In this document: positions 47,337 through 56,970 of the stretch, in pieces
Position numbering within the stretch: the first letter of the stretch is position 1
How the letters are laid out: the number at the start of each line of letters is the position of its first letter
Assembly (NCBI GenBank): GCA_900169235.1
Contig: FWCC01000013.1
Coordinates: 1-64,000 of the forward strand
Source of the DNA: Zarea fungicola
Lineage: Eukaryota; Ascomycota; Sordariomycetes; Hypocreales; Cordycipitaceae
Direction of reading: 5' to 3'
DNA length: 64,000 bases
Translations under genes and position numbers: made by a program
The notes under the pieces: model-generated
The model's input: the letters and a program-made list of their open reading frames with translations, nothing else
Databases searched by the model: none
Told to the model about the DNA's origin: nothing

Positions 47337-48125
47337 CTACACAATGGTGAACTTCAGATCATGGATGGAGCCGAATAGCCATACCTCAATCTCCGCAAGG
47401 GCATCAATATCATTTGAGACGGCTGCATGGGTTACCGTTTCATCATGCCATCCCATCGTACGCTTTGTATTTCTCAATGAGTCTCCCAAGCGACAAAGCC
47501 CTCCAAAGTCGATAATGATAGGTACGTCATTCTCATCCAGCATAATATTTGCCGGCGTAATATCATTGTGAACCAGGCCGAGGGAATGTAAATGTTCAAG
47601 CGCCGCTCTCAGCGACGGGACCCAAGCTTTCATATCGTGTCGAACCAATGGTCTGCCACTGGCAATGAAATCTTGTGTTGAGAGTCCTCGTGGGTTAACT
47701 CGTTCAAGGAGTGTAATTTTGTATTTCTTGAAAATAAATCCTGTTGCAAGCCCATTCGATTCAGAACACCCATAGTACATCGCTAGGTTAGGATGCTGGT
47801 TCTGTCGGATAAGCTCGCACATTTCGATCTCATGTGCCATCTGAGCTTCATGGTCGTTATCCAGCCATTCCTCAATATCTGGCTTCTTAAGCCAGAATCC
47901 ATCAACCGGAGTTGCTGTAATCCAATGGGGACGAAGCCTTGGGCCTCTGTTCTCGGTGCAGATAGCTTGAACGTCTTCGAGTTGAGAGAAATCTTGTGGT
48001 AGCCGTTTGCGATCCTTCCAGATTCCTAAATAATATCTATCATTGCGGAGCACAATGACTTTCACGTATATTTGGAAAGTGCCGTTGACTCGTTTCATAC
48101 ACTCATAAGAATTAACGATATTCAT
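47337..48125 (-). CDS. protein kinase-like protein, C-lobe truncated
   Basis: Single exon, 262 aa from ATG. The catalytic loop is LVHNDITPANIML (H186-x-D188, N193), the metal-binding DFG is D206-F-G, and an N-lobe lysine candidate lies at K80/K81 with an acidic helix around E99-E101. The catalytic loop reads H-N-D rather than H-R-D. No clear glycine-rich loop is present. The chain ends after NDIDALAEIEVWLFG, which corresponds to helix F, so the last third of a normal C-lobe is missing. Fungal genomes hold many such reduced kinase-like proteins; the complete catalytic residues make some phosphotransfer possible. The frame continues upstream to a GTG near 48233, but the ATG at 48125 is preferred. 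A TATATA box lies about 85 bases upstream (around 48213). Confidence 0.65.
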   Translation of the reverse strand: MNIVNSYECMKRVNGTFQIYVKVIVLRNDRYYLGIWKDRKRLPQDFSQLEDVQAICTENRGPRLRPHWITATPVDGFWLKKPDIEEWLDNDHEAQMAHEIEMCELIRQNQHPNLAMYYGCSESNGLATGFIFKKYKITLLERVNPRGLSTQDFIASGRPLVRHDMKAWVPSLRAALEHLHSLGLVHNDITPANIMLDENDVPIIIDFGGLCRLGDSLRNTKRTMGWHDETVTHAAVSNDIDALAEIEVWLFGSIHDLKFTIV

Positions 48126-48788
48126 ATTGTGAGAAGTAATAAGTTTTGCGAGTTTGGTGGTTTGTATTCTGGTCTGGATTGTTCTGGCTAAAAATGGCGG
48201 ACAAACATGGCTTATATAACAGAGGGTGGTCACGTGTGCAGAAGTAGAGTTTAAGACACAGGAAGATTTTACTATAGACCGTCTCCTTCCCAGTGATTAG
48301 TTTCACTACAACTCGACCAAAACACTTTAAATGCCAGCCCATGTGCCTTGTTATACTAATCGATAAATGTATGCTCCTTGGTACAACCTGGCGTTTTTTT
48401 TTGGCGGTTTTCTACTTCGTCGTTGGCGGCACGTAGTTGACGGAATTAACACAAGTAGTTTGGCCACATTCAAATGTCTTTTTCGGAGTTCCGTCCGGCT
48501 GAGCTGAGTTGTAATGGCACATCTGTAAACTTCATTTAGTTGAGCATATTCTACCAAAAAATGAAGGTTCATACTTTGAATGAAATAGTAGCTTTGAAAA
48601 GTAGTTCCGGTTGTGAAGATAGGAGTGAAAAGATGTGGAAGATGATTGACGACTCACAACTGTGAAATGAGGGCATTGGGCCTATTTATATCTGTAAATG
48701 CATGTTAAAATTATGTATTCTGAAGTAAAATTGTATTTGGCCCCAATACGGTCTCGTCGATAAAGGCCATGCAACGTAACTGTTGCAT
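48126..48788. other. intergenic
   Basis: Promoter of the kinase-like gene and 3' flank of the next gene. No other gene supported. Confidence 0.4.
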
Positions 48789-49252
48789 CTATCCTGCGAC
48801 TAGGTCTAGGAATGTATGTACATTCACCCCATACTTTTCGGCAATATTGCCAATGGCAGCCCTCAATAGAGTCTATAAATTAGCACCAGTCAAGAAAAAA
48901 AAGGTTTCCAACATACTAGGGCTGTCAATAGCATTGCTATTTTTGACTCATCCCAATGCTGTATTATACGGTTGATTTCGTCCTCGTTGCGCAGGACTTC
49001 AAGTATCTCCCTCGCCAAATCCTGCTCAAAGGCGGTGATATATCCACCGCGAATGGCTTTGCTTAGCTCAACAAGAGCTTGAATACATTCAGATTTGGCC
49101 TCCCTCAAGCTGCTCCATACCTCGGAACCTATTGCTGTCGAATAATCGGATACCTTCTCAAAAACAAGGCGAGGAAGCTCTTCCACACAGATCTCGCGCA
49201 TACTGTGATCAATGTCCTGGTCAGACGCATATGGATACGCAGGGCGTTGCAT
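48789..49252 (-). CDS. uncharacterised helical protein, 139 aa
   Basis: Model complement(join(48789..48872, 48917..49252)); the 44-nt intron has a GTATGT donor and TATAG acceptor and keeps frame. The product is all-helical and acidic: YASDQDIDHSMREICVEELP, then SLREAKSECIQALVELSKAI, EQDLAREILEVLRNEDEI and a C-terminal KYGVNVHTFLDLVAG. No membrane segment or signal peptide. I do not recognise a family. Without splicing the frame ends at 48890 in a cluster of phenylalanines, which makes the spliced form more plausible. Confidence 0.5.
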
Positions 49253-49478
49253 GCTAGTTGTTTTCTTGTTTCTGCCTTGTCTTCAATAGTGTGTAGTATC
49301 TAAAGTGTAAATTTCTGCATTACATGCATCTAAATTACTTTGAAGCCATCCCTCTCACGTAAACGTTTTGCGTTATTTATACCCTATATATATTCAATTG
49401 GTAATAGAAGTTTCTCACTGAATGCAATTCACCATCTAAACCTGTTATTTAACGATTCTCAGATCATACTTTTAGTGG

Positions 49479-49724
49479 CTAGCTAACTGTACGAAATTCA
49501 TCAGAGTTGGACAGAATAGTGCGTAAATCCCCGATAAACGGACCTCCAACCGCCTGGATAGCACTTTGAATCTGTTCTATACCTCCATATACATATTTTT
49601 CGCCACCACTACCACCTACCGATGTGACACGAACCACCCATTCAAGCATCTCGATCTTGACCGTTACTTTAGTATCACACTCAATGATAATATAACTTCC
49701 ACGGTATACAATATTTTGACCCAT
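49479..49724 (-). CDS. small strand-rich protein, 81 aa
   Basis: Single exon from ATG. The first half alternates hydrophobic and polar residues as in beta strands (GSYIIIECDTKVTVKIEMLE, WVVRVTSVGG); the second half is helical (GIEQIQSAIQAVGG, IGDLRTILSNSDEF). No family recognised. Directly upstream lies a diverged second copy (49731-49915), evidence that the sequence belongs to a duplicating unit. Confidence 0.4.
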   Translation of the reverse strand: MGQNIVYRGSYIIIECDTKVTVKIEMLEWVVRVTSVGGSGGEKYVYGGIEQIQSAIQAVGGPFIGDLRTILSNSDEFRTVS

Positions 49725-49730
49725 TATACG

Positions 49731-49915
49731 TCAACAGTCTTGTGAATCACTGTTTAGTATCGTCAAATTGTCGAAATCAGATCCAGTATATTGGGACAAA
49801 ATACTGCCCAAATCATCAATCATTGATCTCCCATGTTGAATATCAACGGTAGATGGAGAAGGGACATACCAGTTTAACCTTGGCGGTAAAGTCTAATTCA
49901 ATTGTGTTTAACTAC
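49731..49915 (-). pseudogene. diverged tandem copy of the 81-aa gene
   Basis: Reading minus from 49915, TIELDFTAKVKL is followed by a GTATGT donor-like site. Further on, SMIDDLGSILSQYTGSDF then a stop at 49731 parallels the helix and C-terminus of the neighbour (IGDLRTILSNSDEF). It could be the broken remnant, or two exons of a living paralogue whose 5' end I could not place. Confidence 0.35.
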
Positions 49916-49924
49916 TGATAAAGC

Positions 49925-50385
49925 CAGTAGATGAATAACAAGGCTGTATTGAGAAGAATAGAGGTATTTATATACTGTCAGGACACCGATGAAGGTATCA
50001 CCGGAGCCTGACGATATAAGGCACGTGATGAAGGACCGGGTATATAGATCCGAGCTGGCTTCGACCTCGCTGGGAGAAGCCAGCGATAATTCCTTCAGCT
50101 ACATAGGACCTACCTGCACATATCGTGAATACAAGCACTCTCTTCTTAAAAGCCCTCACATATACTTATTTTTTATGCCATTAGAGAGATAGAAGCTATT
50201 TAGAGAGCCTCTATTCTTTACTTACAGTCTTAAATAACCCTTAAAAAGAGTGAATAACTATTTTTCACTTTAATTCGCAATACATTGGCTCATGTGTGAG
50301 GACATGTATATTCATCAGGTATAATTTCTTTATTGCATAGTACTTTATTGTATGTCCCTCGTAGTTTGATATCTCGCCATTGGCC
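49925..50385. other. intergenic
   Basis: AT-rich with TTTAGAGAGCC-type runs. No gene supported. Confidence 0.4.
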
Positions 50386-51488
50386 CTACCTATTTGCGAT
50401 CTGTTCTAGATTCGAGAAGCTGATTACACAATCTGTGTCTTTCATTGTTGCTGTCGTATCCATAAGCTTAGATTGGTTATTTGTGCATAATTTTAACTTG
50501 CTGAACCTACATGTATTGTTGGGATCGTTATCCGAATCAGATATATAATCGCTCTCTGCCGTGATTAGGATTGAAGGGGCCGATTGTTTGAGACGTTTTC
50601 GTCTAAGGCTGTGGTTGGGAGGTGTGTGAGATACTAATTTATCAATTTCGGTGTCGCTGCCGCGCCCTGGGTGCTTCCGGCAATGTGGAGGAGGAGGGTT
50701 TCCTCTACGCTGCGAGTCGGCTACTGAGACCCTATCCTTTTGAGCTCTCTTTGGCCAGGCTCTGGTAGATGGTGACACGCTCTTTGTACTTTCATCGCAG
50801 CTGTATTGCCCATAATATTAGCTTAGTCGTTAATGTATGGTAATAGTACCTCGATACTGACATGGAGTTGCTCTGGCTGACTTCGTCTTCATCCACTTCG
50901 AAATCGGTATCTTCCTCTGAATCGGGTATCTCATTCTTGCTGTCCCCTTTCACGGAGACTTCATCTTTTAAAGCAGTTGGGATTTCAGCGTCCGCAACAA
51001 CGACGGCTTTCGTCGGCCGCTTGGGAGTTTCGTCACCACCATTTAGAGCTTTTTTTTGAGCAGCTTTCTCGAGAAGATTGACCATCTCGGGGTTTGGAAA
51101 GCGACACAATCGATTTTTTCTTGGACAAGTCGCTAGGTGAGATGTTTTGCTAATGATATCGTCGACCGTTTCAGAAACTGCGTCATCTTCATCCGACCAG
51201 CGTTGCATACTGCGCACAAAATCCTCATGATGTTTAATAGCCCTAATATGTATGTTAGTTAGTTCCTTTTGGATTTTATTTCAGTTAGAGAATCTACTTC
51301 TTATCGTCGGGCTCTTCCAGAAACTGCAACCATGCTTCAATGCATGGCCCGGCAATGTCTGGGCAAAGGGGAATTGTTTCACGGATATATTTGCAAGATC
51401 TTGCCGAAACAGTTATTTCTAGAAAACCAGGAAGAATCTGATTGAAAGGATATTTCGAGGCAGCGACAGCGTTCAGGCTGCCGTCCAT
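50386..51488 (-). CDS. uncharacterised nuclear-type protein, 332 aa
   Basis: Model complement(join(50386..50800, 50850..51242, 51298..51488)); introns of 49 and 55 nt, all junctions in frame. Residues 1-65 form a small folded part with several Cys (ITVSARSCKYIRETIPLC). The middle has RKNRLCRFPNPEMVNLLEKA, then a Lys/Asp-rich low-complexity region with an acidic run (DSEEDTDFEVDEDE). The C-terminal third is basic and Pro/Ser-rich (RAWPKRAQKD, SLRRKRLKQS), then acidic again. Charge clusters and basic patches suggest a nuclear protein; no domain is recognised. Its promoter carries a core almost identical to that of the next gene (51551-51569 versus 52569-52587). Confidence 0.6.
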
Positions 51489-51550
51489 TCTGTCTTTCTG
51501 ACAACTTGTTCGCCTCGGACAACACCAGCCGCTGTAGGTGGTGGGAGTGG

Positions 51551-51569
51551 ACCTTATATAGTCAGGTTG
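51551..51569 (-). promoter_or_regulatory. TATA-type core promoter, copy 1
   Basis: ACCTTATATAGTCAGGTTG (plus-strand reading), about 63 bases upstream of the ATG at 51488. It matches 52569-52587 at 18 of 19 positions, and the TATATA core fits a TATA box for the minus-strand gene. Confidence 0.55.
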
Positions 51570-51956
51570 ATCGTAATTAGTTGGCGGGCAAGATGAACGT
51601 GAACAACAAGGGCACCCAACAAAAGTTCGAGAAAAATGGCAACCAGCCGGAAAGGAAATATTGTCCGTCATCCACGTGTTCAATAATTAGTTATCCAGAT
51701 TCGATTTACGTTCATGTGGGGCTCTTTAAAGCCACCGGATTTATAGTGCCATGTCATTCGACTAATTCAACCGCTACGATGTCCATATTAAATATGAGCA
51801 AGTATGTGATGTGAATAGCCCATTTAATTCAAGGTCACAATAATTATTGAAAACAAGCCCGCCATCTGTATCCCAACACAGAAGCCTGTGGTTGATTACG
51901 AAATAAATCCTTCGGTTAGGAGTGTACAAAAACTACTGCTTCACCTCTCCTACTTC

Positions 51957-52523
51957 TTATTCATCTGCTCCTTCAACTTCCCTTTTCAAATCTTCATTTT
52001 CCTTCCTTAAATTAGAAACTTCCAATTCCAAGTGTCTGATATAAGCTTGAGCCGACCATAATGCATTCTGGCTGCCATTTTGAAGAGCTCGGAAAGCAAG
52101 CCAAAGCTTCTGATTTTCCAATGCCGAATGATTTGCCAATGCCAAATAGTTTATTGCTGTCTGCAAGCTGTTCATCGGCTCTGGAAGGGGGTCTGTTTCC
52201 TCTTCCAGAGTTTCCATTCGCGTAGAATGCTCTTGAGGCGAAAAGCACCCTGTTGCTTTGTTTTTGTGTGTATCGGTGTCCCCAACAGGCTGCTGGTTCA
52301 TCCCGAGTGTGTAAGACTGAGCGTCCGGAAACTTAGGATCAAGTTCCTTCTGTGCTTCCGCATTGTCGTGAGCTGGGTTAATTGGTGGCGATGCAGAGGG
52401 GCGAGGAGTTTTGGGGCCTGAGCCGCGACGACGTTGGCCAGAACGTATAGTGCGTGATGGGTTGCCCATGCTCAGAGTCAGCAGCAACAGCAACAAGCCA
52501 AGAAGAAAGATCTGAAGGCGCAT
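51957..52523 (-). CDS. secreted protein with C-terminal coiled coil, 188 aa
   Basis: Single exon. The start MRLQIFLLGLLLLLLTLSMG is a strong signal peptide; the frame opens two codons upstream only at a TTG. A Pro/Arg/Ser-rich, disordered stretch follows (SGQRRRGSGPKTPRPSASPP). The C-terminal ~85 residues are helical with heptad spacing: LQTAINYLALANHSALENQ, then HLELEVSNLRKENEDLKREV, ending in acidic EGADE. The combination suggests a secreted or vacuolar oligomer. No family recognised. The TATA-type core about 46 bases upstream is shared with the gene at 51488. Confidence 0.6.
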   Translation of the reverse strand: MRLQIFLLGLLLLLLTLSMGNPSRTIRSGQRRRGSGPKTPRPSASPPINPAHDNAEAQKELDPKFPDAQSYTLGMNQQPVGDTDTHKNKATGCFSPQEHSTRMETLEEETDPLPEPMNSLQTAINYLALANHSALENQKLWLAFRALQNGSQNALWSAQAYIRHLELEVSNLRKENEDLKREVEGADE

Positions 52524-52568
52524 TTGCAAAGTTGGATGGACAACATCAGCTGCAGATGAGAGCAGCAG

Positions 52569-52587
52569 ACCTTATATAGTAAGGTTG
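52569..52587 (-). promoter_or_regulatory. TATA-type core promoter, copy 2
   Basis: ACCTTATATAGTAAGGTTG (plus-strand reading), 46 bases upstream of the ATG at 52523, differing from copy 1 at a single base. The two genes it serves show no protein similarity. Confidence 0.55.
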
Positions 52588-52863
52588 GTGGACTTCATGA
52601 GTTCTATGGCTGGTCAGGGTTGGACACTGGCCCGGACGCTTTCCTGCACACGGAATGTATCTGACAGGCCCTGAACCTAAGAAATCGATTTTCCGTGCCA
52701 GCCTGTGAGTCGGTATATCGTAAAAATATCGTCGCAGCTACGATGTCATTGAACTCCCAGAGCTTTCGCTGGAAGGGATTTTCAAAATTCTTAATATATT
52801 AAAGTAGAATGTGAACGTGTGAAATCTTCTCTAAATAATCCTTGAATTGTTCTTTTAATAGTT

Positions 52864-53607
52864 CTATTCAGTGTTTGTTGGGCTGTCCCGCCAAATTATC
52901 CTGGCACCCACAATACTCTGACCATCGCCAGCTAAGTCGACGTTGCTGATCTTGCCGACAAGGTTTGCAAGGTCAATTGAAGAGCTGCAGGATCTACGCC
53001 CCAACAAGCGCAGGTCAGTGCCGACTATAATATTTCCGCTGCCCTGAATATCCACGTTGCGAATGGTCGTAGTATTCCGTATCTCATGAACTGGTACATC
53101 ACCAATAGCTTGTAGGCCAACAGTGAAATCACCATCGCCAGTAATAGAAACATTCTCAATTGTGCCAGCACCGTTTCCGTTTTTCGTGGCTTCGGAAAGT
53201 GCAGTGATGCTAGATTGTATTCCCTGAAGGGTAGTTGAGCCGGCGACGTTGATGGCCAGAGCAAGACTAATCTTGCGTTGCGCTAATTCGGCAAACAACT
53301 TTGATATGGTCTTCTCGTGGGACCGGAAATATATCACGCGTTGTACCTTGTTTTTGGTTGTGATAGTTGCCAATTCGTCCTGGTTCTGCATATCAAGGAT
53401 GCCGTTAATGCAGGCCTGTATCTCATCGGTTTGAAGCACAGGGTTATTGGAGATGGAGGTCGCCAGAGTGTTTAGATCGTTGAGTTGCTGGCGGTATGAC
53501 TGGAGTGCCTTGGAGGCCTGCTTCAGATCTTCGACAACTCCCAACAATTGAACAGCCAAAGCTGCCAACCGCGTTGCTGCTGCAGCAACAACGAGAACTT
53601 CGGCCAT
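52864..53607 (-). CDS. helical-domain protein with three glycine-rich amyloid-like repeats
   Basis: Single exon, 247 aa from ATG. Residues 1-125 are helical and Ala/Leu-rich, beginning MAEVLVVAAAATRLAALAVQ, with a pattern like the N-terminal helical domains (SesA/HeLo-type) of fungal NLR-linked proteins. Residues 126-145 are a linker helix. Three spaced repeats follow: IENVSITGDGDFTVGLQ (150-166), IRNVDIQGSGNIIVGTDL (182-199) and ISNVDLAGDGQSIVGARI (220-237). The shared pattern is I-x-N-V-x-[IL]-x-G-[DS]-G-x3-V-G. The layout of a short helical domain plus glycine-punctuated strand repeats resembles the HET-s/HET-S plan, where such repeats stack as a beta-solenoid amyloid; this is inference, and no direct match to a named motif is claimed. 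No NLR gene is in the window. A partial copy of its 3' end lies at 53926. Confidence 0.65.
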   Translation of the reverse strand: MAEVLVVAAAATRLAALAVQLLGVVEDLKQASKALQSYRQQLNDLNTLATSISNNPVLQTDEIQACINGILDMQNQDELATITTKNKVQRVIYFRSHEKTISKLFAELAQRKISLALAINVAGSTTLQGIQSSITALSEATKNGNGAGTIENVSITGDGDFTVGLQAIGDVPVHEIRNTTTIRNVDIQGSGNIIVGTDLRLLGRRSCSSSIDLANLVGKISNVDLAGDGQSIVGARIIWRDSPTNTE

Positions 53608-53925
53608 TTCACTTAATCACAAAGTGGTGCGTGGAGGAAGATAAAACCTTAGGGCATACAGCGCATCTGTCGCTATTTAAATACCTTGAACAAAAACTGG
53701 ACTACTCAGCTGATCAACAACCCCAACTGGTACATGTCTTTTCCGCGCCATAGTTATTGTTGGAATTGGCCTCTGGCCATGTACGCCTCGGATATTTAAA
53801 GGCAATTTCCATATCTGAATACTGACAAGGATTCAAGGAGAAAAGTGAGTTTACCTCGTAGTTAGCTATGAACACGAAATACTGGACACAGTCTCCAAAA
53901 AATCCTCATATTAGTATCAGTTTAC
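53608..53925. other. intergenic
   Basis: Promoter side of the repeat protein gene. No separate gene seen. Confidence 0.4.
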
Positions 53926-53997
53926 TTTTAATAGTTCTATTGAGTGACTGTTGGACTGTCCTTGAAATTCCTTCTTGCGCGAATTATAGTACCACCA
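53926..53997 (-). repeat. partial copy of the 3' end of the 52864 gene
   Basis: The plus-strand text TTTTAATAGTTCTATTGAGTG with following TGTTGGACTGTCC parallels 52853-52895 (TTTTAATAGTTCTATTCAGTG, TGTTGGGCTGTCC). On the minus strand it reads ...FKDSPTVTQ-stop against ...WRDSPTNTE-stop of the gene. It abuts the stop codon of the zinc-cluster gene at 53998. Confidence 0.6.
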
Positions 53998-55687
53998 CTA
54001 CCCTCTTTGTTTACGTGGCTGTAGGAACCGGCCAGGCTTCCAAGAGCTAATCAGATAGGTACAATGCCAGAAACCGTGGTGGCATTGACTGCATGTCGGC
54101 CGCTCTTCACCGCACTTGATGCGTCGTTGCCTTCAGCTGTTAGCCACATATAAGTAAGGCGCGTGGAACTGCTTTCAGCTACTTACCGGCAAGTTTGGCA
54201 TCCTGTCTTGGACTTTGTAGCCCATTTCCTCTGCCTCTTTCCTGGGGTTCTGCGCTTCGAAGGCGCTATTAACGTCGACAACGCAGCTGTGTCGGCTATA
54301 GTCGGAGCCGGCACTTCCGTCTGATTCAACCTGTTTGGGCCGTATTTCGTTTCTGTACATAAAGTGTCCAATTTGAATATTTTCTGGTACAGATGTCCTA
54401 TCTCTGCGCACAAAGCCTCCAATTTTTTCTTCTCCTTGTGCTCATGTCTAAGAAAGCACTCCATGGAAGTTGTGTATTTCTGAAACTGTAGTATCAAGTC
54501 AACTTGAATTGGGTCAGTCACTGTACGTTTCAGTAAACTTGTGAAGTATGATATTCTACCGCTATCAGCAATGGGACTTCTCGAGACTAAGTCAGGTTGC
54601 ATACCTGTGCAATATGAGCATCCTTGTGAAGATGTCTTCTTCCAACTGATTACACATGTATGCCATCATTTTTGAGATACCTAACTTCAAGTCTTCTCGA
54701 AGCTCGGCTGAAATGGGTCGTCCAGCATCCAAGTGCCTGAGGTAACTCTTTAGCTGAGGAAGGTAAAAAAAGACATCTTCGATACTTTTAAAAACTTGAG
54801 CAACCGGACCTTTTCTCGCATCATAGTAGTCCGCGACACAGAGCCGAAAATATTGTTCGTGCATTGATTGTAAACGACTGGTATATTGCGTTGCGCTGTC
54901 AACGCCGCCGAATCTCTGCTCTAGGAGGCACGGCTTGGAGGGAAATGGAAGGTTGAAGTATTCAATTTCTGTAATATCACCGGCCGTCTCCCTATCCAGT
55001 AGTTAGATATATAATAATAGCCTAAGCAAATTCCTCTTACGTTAATAGTAGCACACAGGCTGACAAAACCATCCACGGTATAAAAAACTGTGGTGAGCGC
55101 CATTCCAATTCATTATACATTCTGGAATAGTTAGTATGTGTGAGAAAAGAGTAATTCAATGTAACATACCTAAACATGCTTTGACATGTCCTGTAAAGAT
55201 AATTGCGTGTTTTAGGCGCAGGGGTGCCGACACTAAGGTGCAACAGATACATGGTACCGAGTAATTGCAAACGTTGAACAATTGTCATTTTGGAAGAAGA
55301 TGACTTAATGGATTCGCTTTGTACTAGGGAACATAGTTCAAAATATTCGGTTTTTTTTTGAACCTCAACATGCCCTTCCGTATAATGTTGGAGCAGAACG
55401 AGCTGGTACCCAATTGCGATGGCATGCGCGACAGCCGTTATCTCAGCCTGCGAGTGTGAAGGAGCTTCCTTTGTGTATAGAAAAAGTAGCTCACGAGGTG
55501 CTATTACCGGATATTTTGCTAGTACAAGTTCATTAGCAGTGGAAATAGCAGTGGTAAACTCTCTCGTGGCCAAATCCGGGTCAGGCTGGGTCTATAAACA
55601 ACTCGTTACTAACGTTGAGAAAGCTGACTTGAGCGTAGCATTTCGAACGTAACTCACCTCAGCCAGATAGCGCAGAATTGTCACCAT
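53998..55687 (-). CDS. fungal transcription factor with C-terminal Zn2Cys6 cluster
   Basis: Model complement(join(53998..54130, 54187..54561, 54605..54991, 55041..55121, 55170..55591, 55658..55687)), 475 aa with five short introns, all in frame. Most of the chain is helical and resembles the regulatory half of fungal zinc-cluster proteins: LATREFTTAISTANELVLAK, then IVQRLQLLGTMYLLHLSVGT, then FFIPWMVLSACVLLLTETAG and EYFNLPFPSKP. A coiled-coil-like stretch (HEHKEKKKLEALCAEIGHLY) follows, then a basic region PSKRRTPGKRQRK, and finally a perfect Zn2Cys6 cluster at the extreme C-terminus: C428, C431, C438, C445, C448, C455 (C-x2-C-RQRRIK-C-x6-C-x2-C-x6-C). In most members the cluster is N-terminal, so the order is inverted. 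The last intron splits the cluster after the second Cys. The 10-residue first exon is the least certain part. Confidence 0.7.
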
Positions 55688-56056
55688 AGTTCACTGTGAC
55701 AGCTTCGACTCTAAAAAAGTCGGCTTCGGTTTAGGTGGAGGCGTCGGCTTCGGTAGACCTGTTGTGTCATATGCACCACGGGCCATTTCTGTACCACGTA
55801 GAGCCAAAAATTTTTTTCGCGGGCTTGGAAGGAAAGAGTAGTTATATATGAAAATTTGGAGAAAATTATTTATTTTATTTCTTCGGCAAGGAGCATTCCA
55901 GTCATCTTGAAACCCACACTCGCAGGTCTAACGAATTTTGGATCAGATATCTGTTGCGATTCTCGGTTGTTACCCACGAACTATGGAAGTGTGTACATTG
56001 TGGGGTGCCTTCAGAGGTACCATTTGCACGGCAGCGTGTAAGTAAGGTGCAAAATC

Positions 56057-56565
56057 CTAACCAGTTAGGTACAGGATACTGCCCTCCAGATATCCTCGCC
56101 ACTCCCACTCCTTGGCGTCTCTCATTGATTTGACCATAGGCAAGACGTCGAACACATCCCTATCGTTTCTTTGTAGTATTAAAATCTTTTGGAAGTAGCT
56201 ATCTGCCTCCTGGCCAAGACGACAGGCGATGCTATTATGCGTTAATAGTTTCCCCATGTACTGTGACAACAGAGCATGTGGTATTTTTTGCTCTAAACGT
56301 TGGAAGAGCGGTTTAATATTTTTGACCTGCATTTCCTCTTGATCAGGTATAATGGGAGAGACATTGATGGCAAAGCTGGTTTTGTATATTGCTAAAGTCG
56401 CCTCATAATTTGGAAGGGTGTCGCATCTGTCAATGAAGATGGTAATCTTTATATCATCCAGCTGCGGCTACGCCATGTTAGACAGGGTTCAACCTGTAAA
56501 CTCTTTGGGGTATGAAGTACCTCGGTCTTCGGGGCAGAGCCGCATAACAGTTCGGGCGCTACCAT
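56057..56565 (-). CDS. unknown family, paralogue B (short form)
   Basis: Model complement(join(56057..56467, 56521..56565)), 151 aa. Exon 1 is 15 codons ending APKTE at a GTACTT donor; exon 2 begins PQLDDIKITIFIDRCD. It parallels gene 60017-61085 in intron position and along the chain: APKTE/APKNE at the first intron, KITIFIDRCD/LNITFYDDGC, IKPLFQRLEQKI/IQGLFQRLDRKM, LLTHNSIACRLGQEA/LLTRHSSIGCRLGEQA and EWEWRGY/PWGWRAY. The C-terminal ~170 residues of the long form are missing: the frame stops soon after WRGYLEG. Either this copy is truncated or a further exon was not recognised. No known domain; soluble alpha/beta protein. Confidence 0.55.
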
Positions 56566-56970
56566 TGCATTCAATTCAACTAAAAGTAAATTTGCGAGAT
56601 GAAAGGAATATATGACTATTGTACGGTATAAATTTGGGGGGGCATCGCTATTTATGCTTCCAGAGCTTGAGCCGAGCATGTTTGAACTTGTAGCAGTTCC
56701 ATTCGAGGGGCATAACTACTCCTGGAAAGCCATTGCGAGGAAAATACCAGGCAGGTCACCTGGAGCGTTGCAAGTACGATATAGCACAAAACTGAAGTTT
56801 AACAAAGTCGACAGGGACGATGGCCTCGTATGTGCTATTCTTTCTGTCCTCTTTCCTATCGCCTCCCTCAACAACCCCTCTTCCAAACAAGAGTAGAGCA
56901 GAGTGAAACTCTTGTCGTTTATTCAATTGTCCTTAAGCCTTCGGCCCTTGCGAGTATCCTTGCTTTGACA

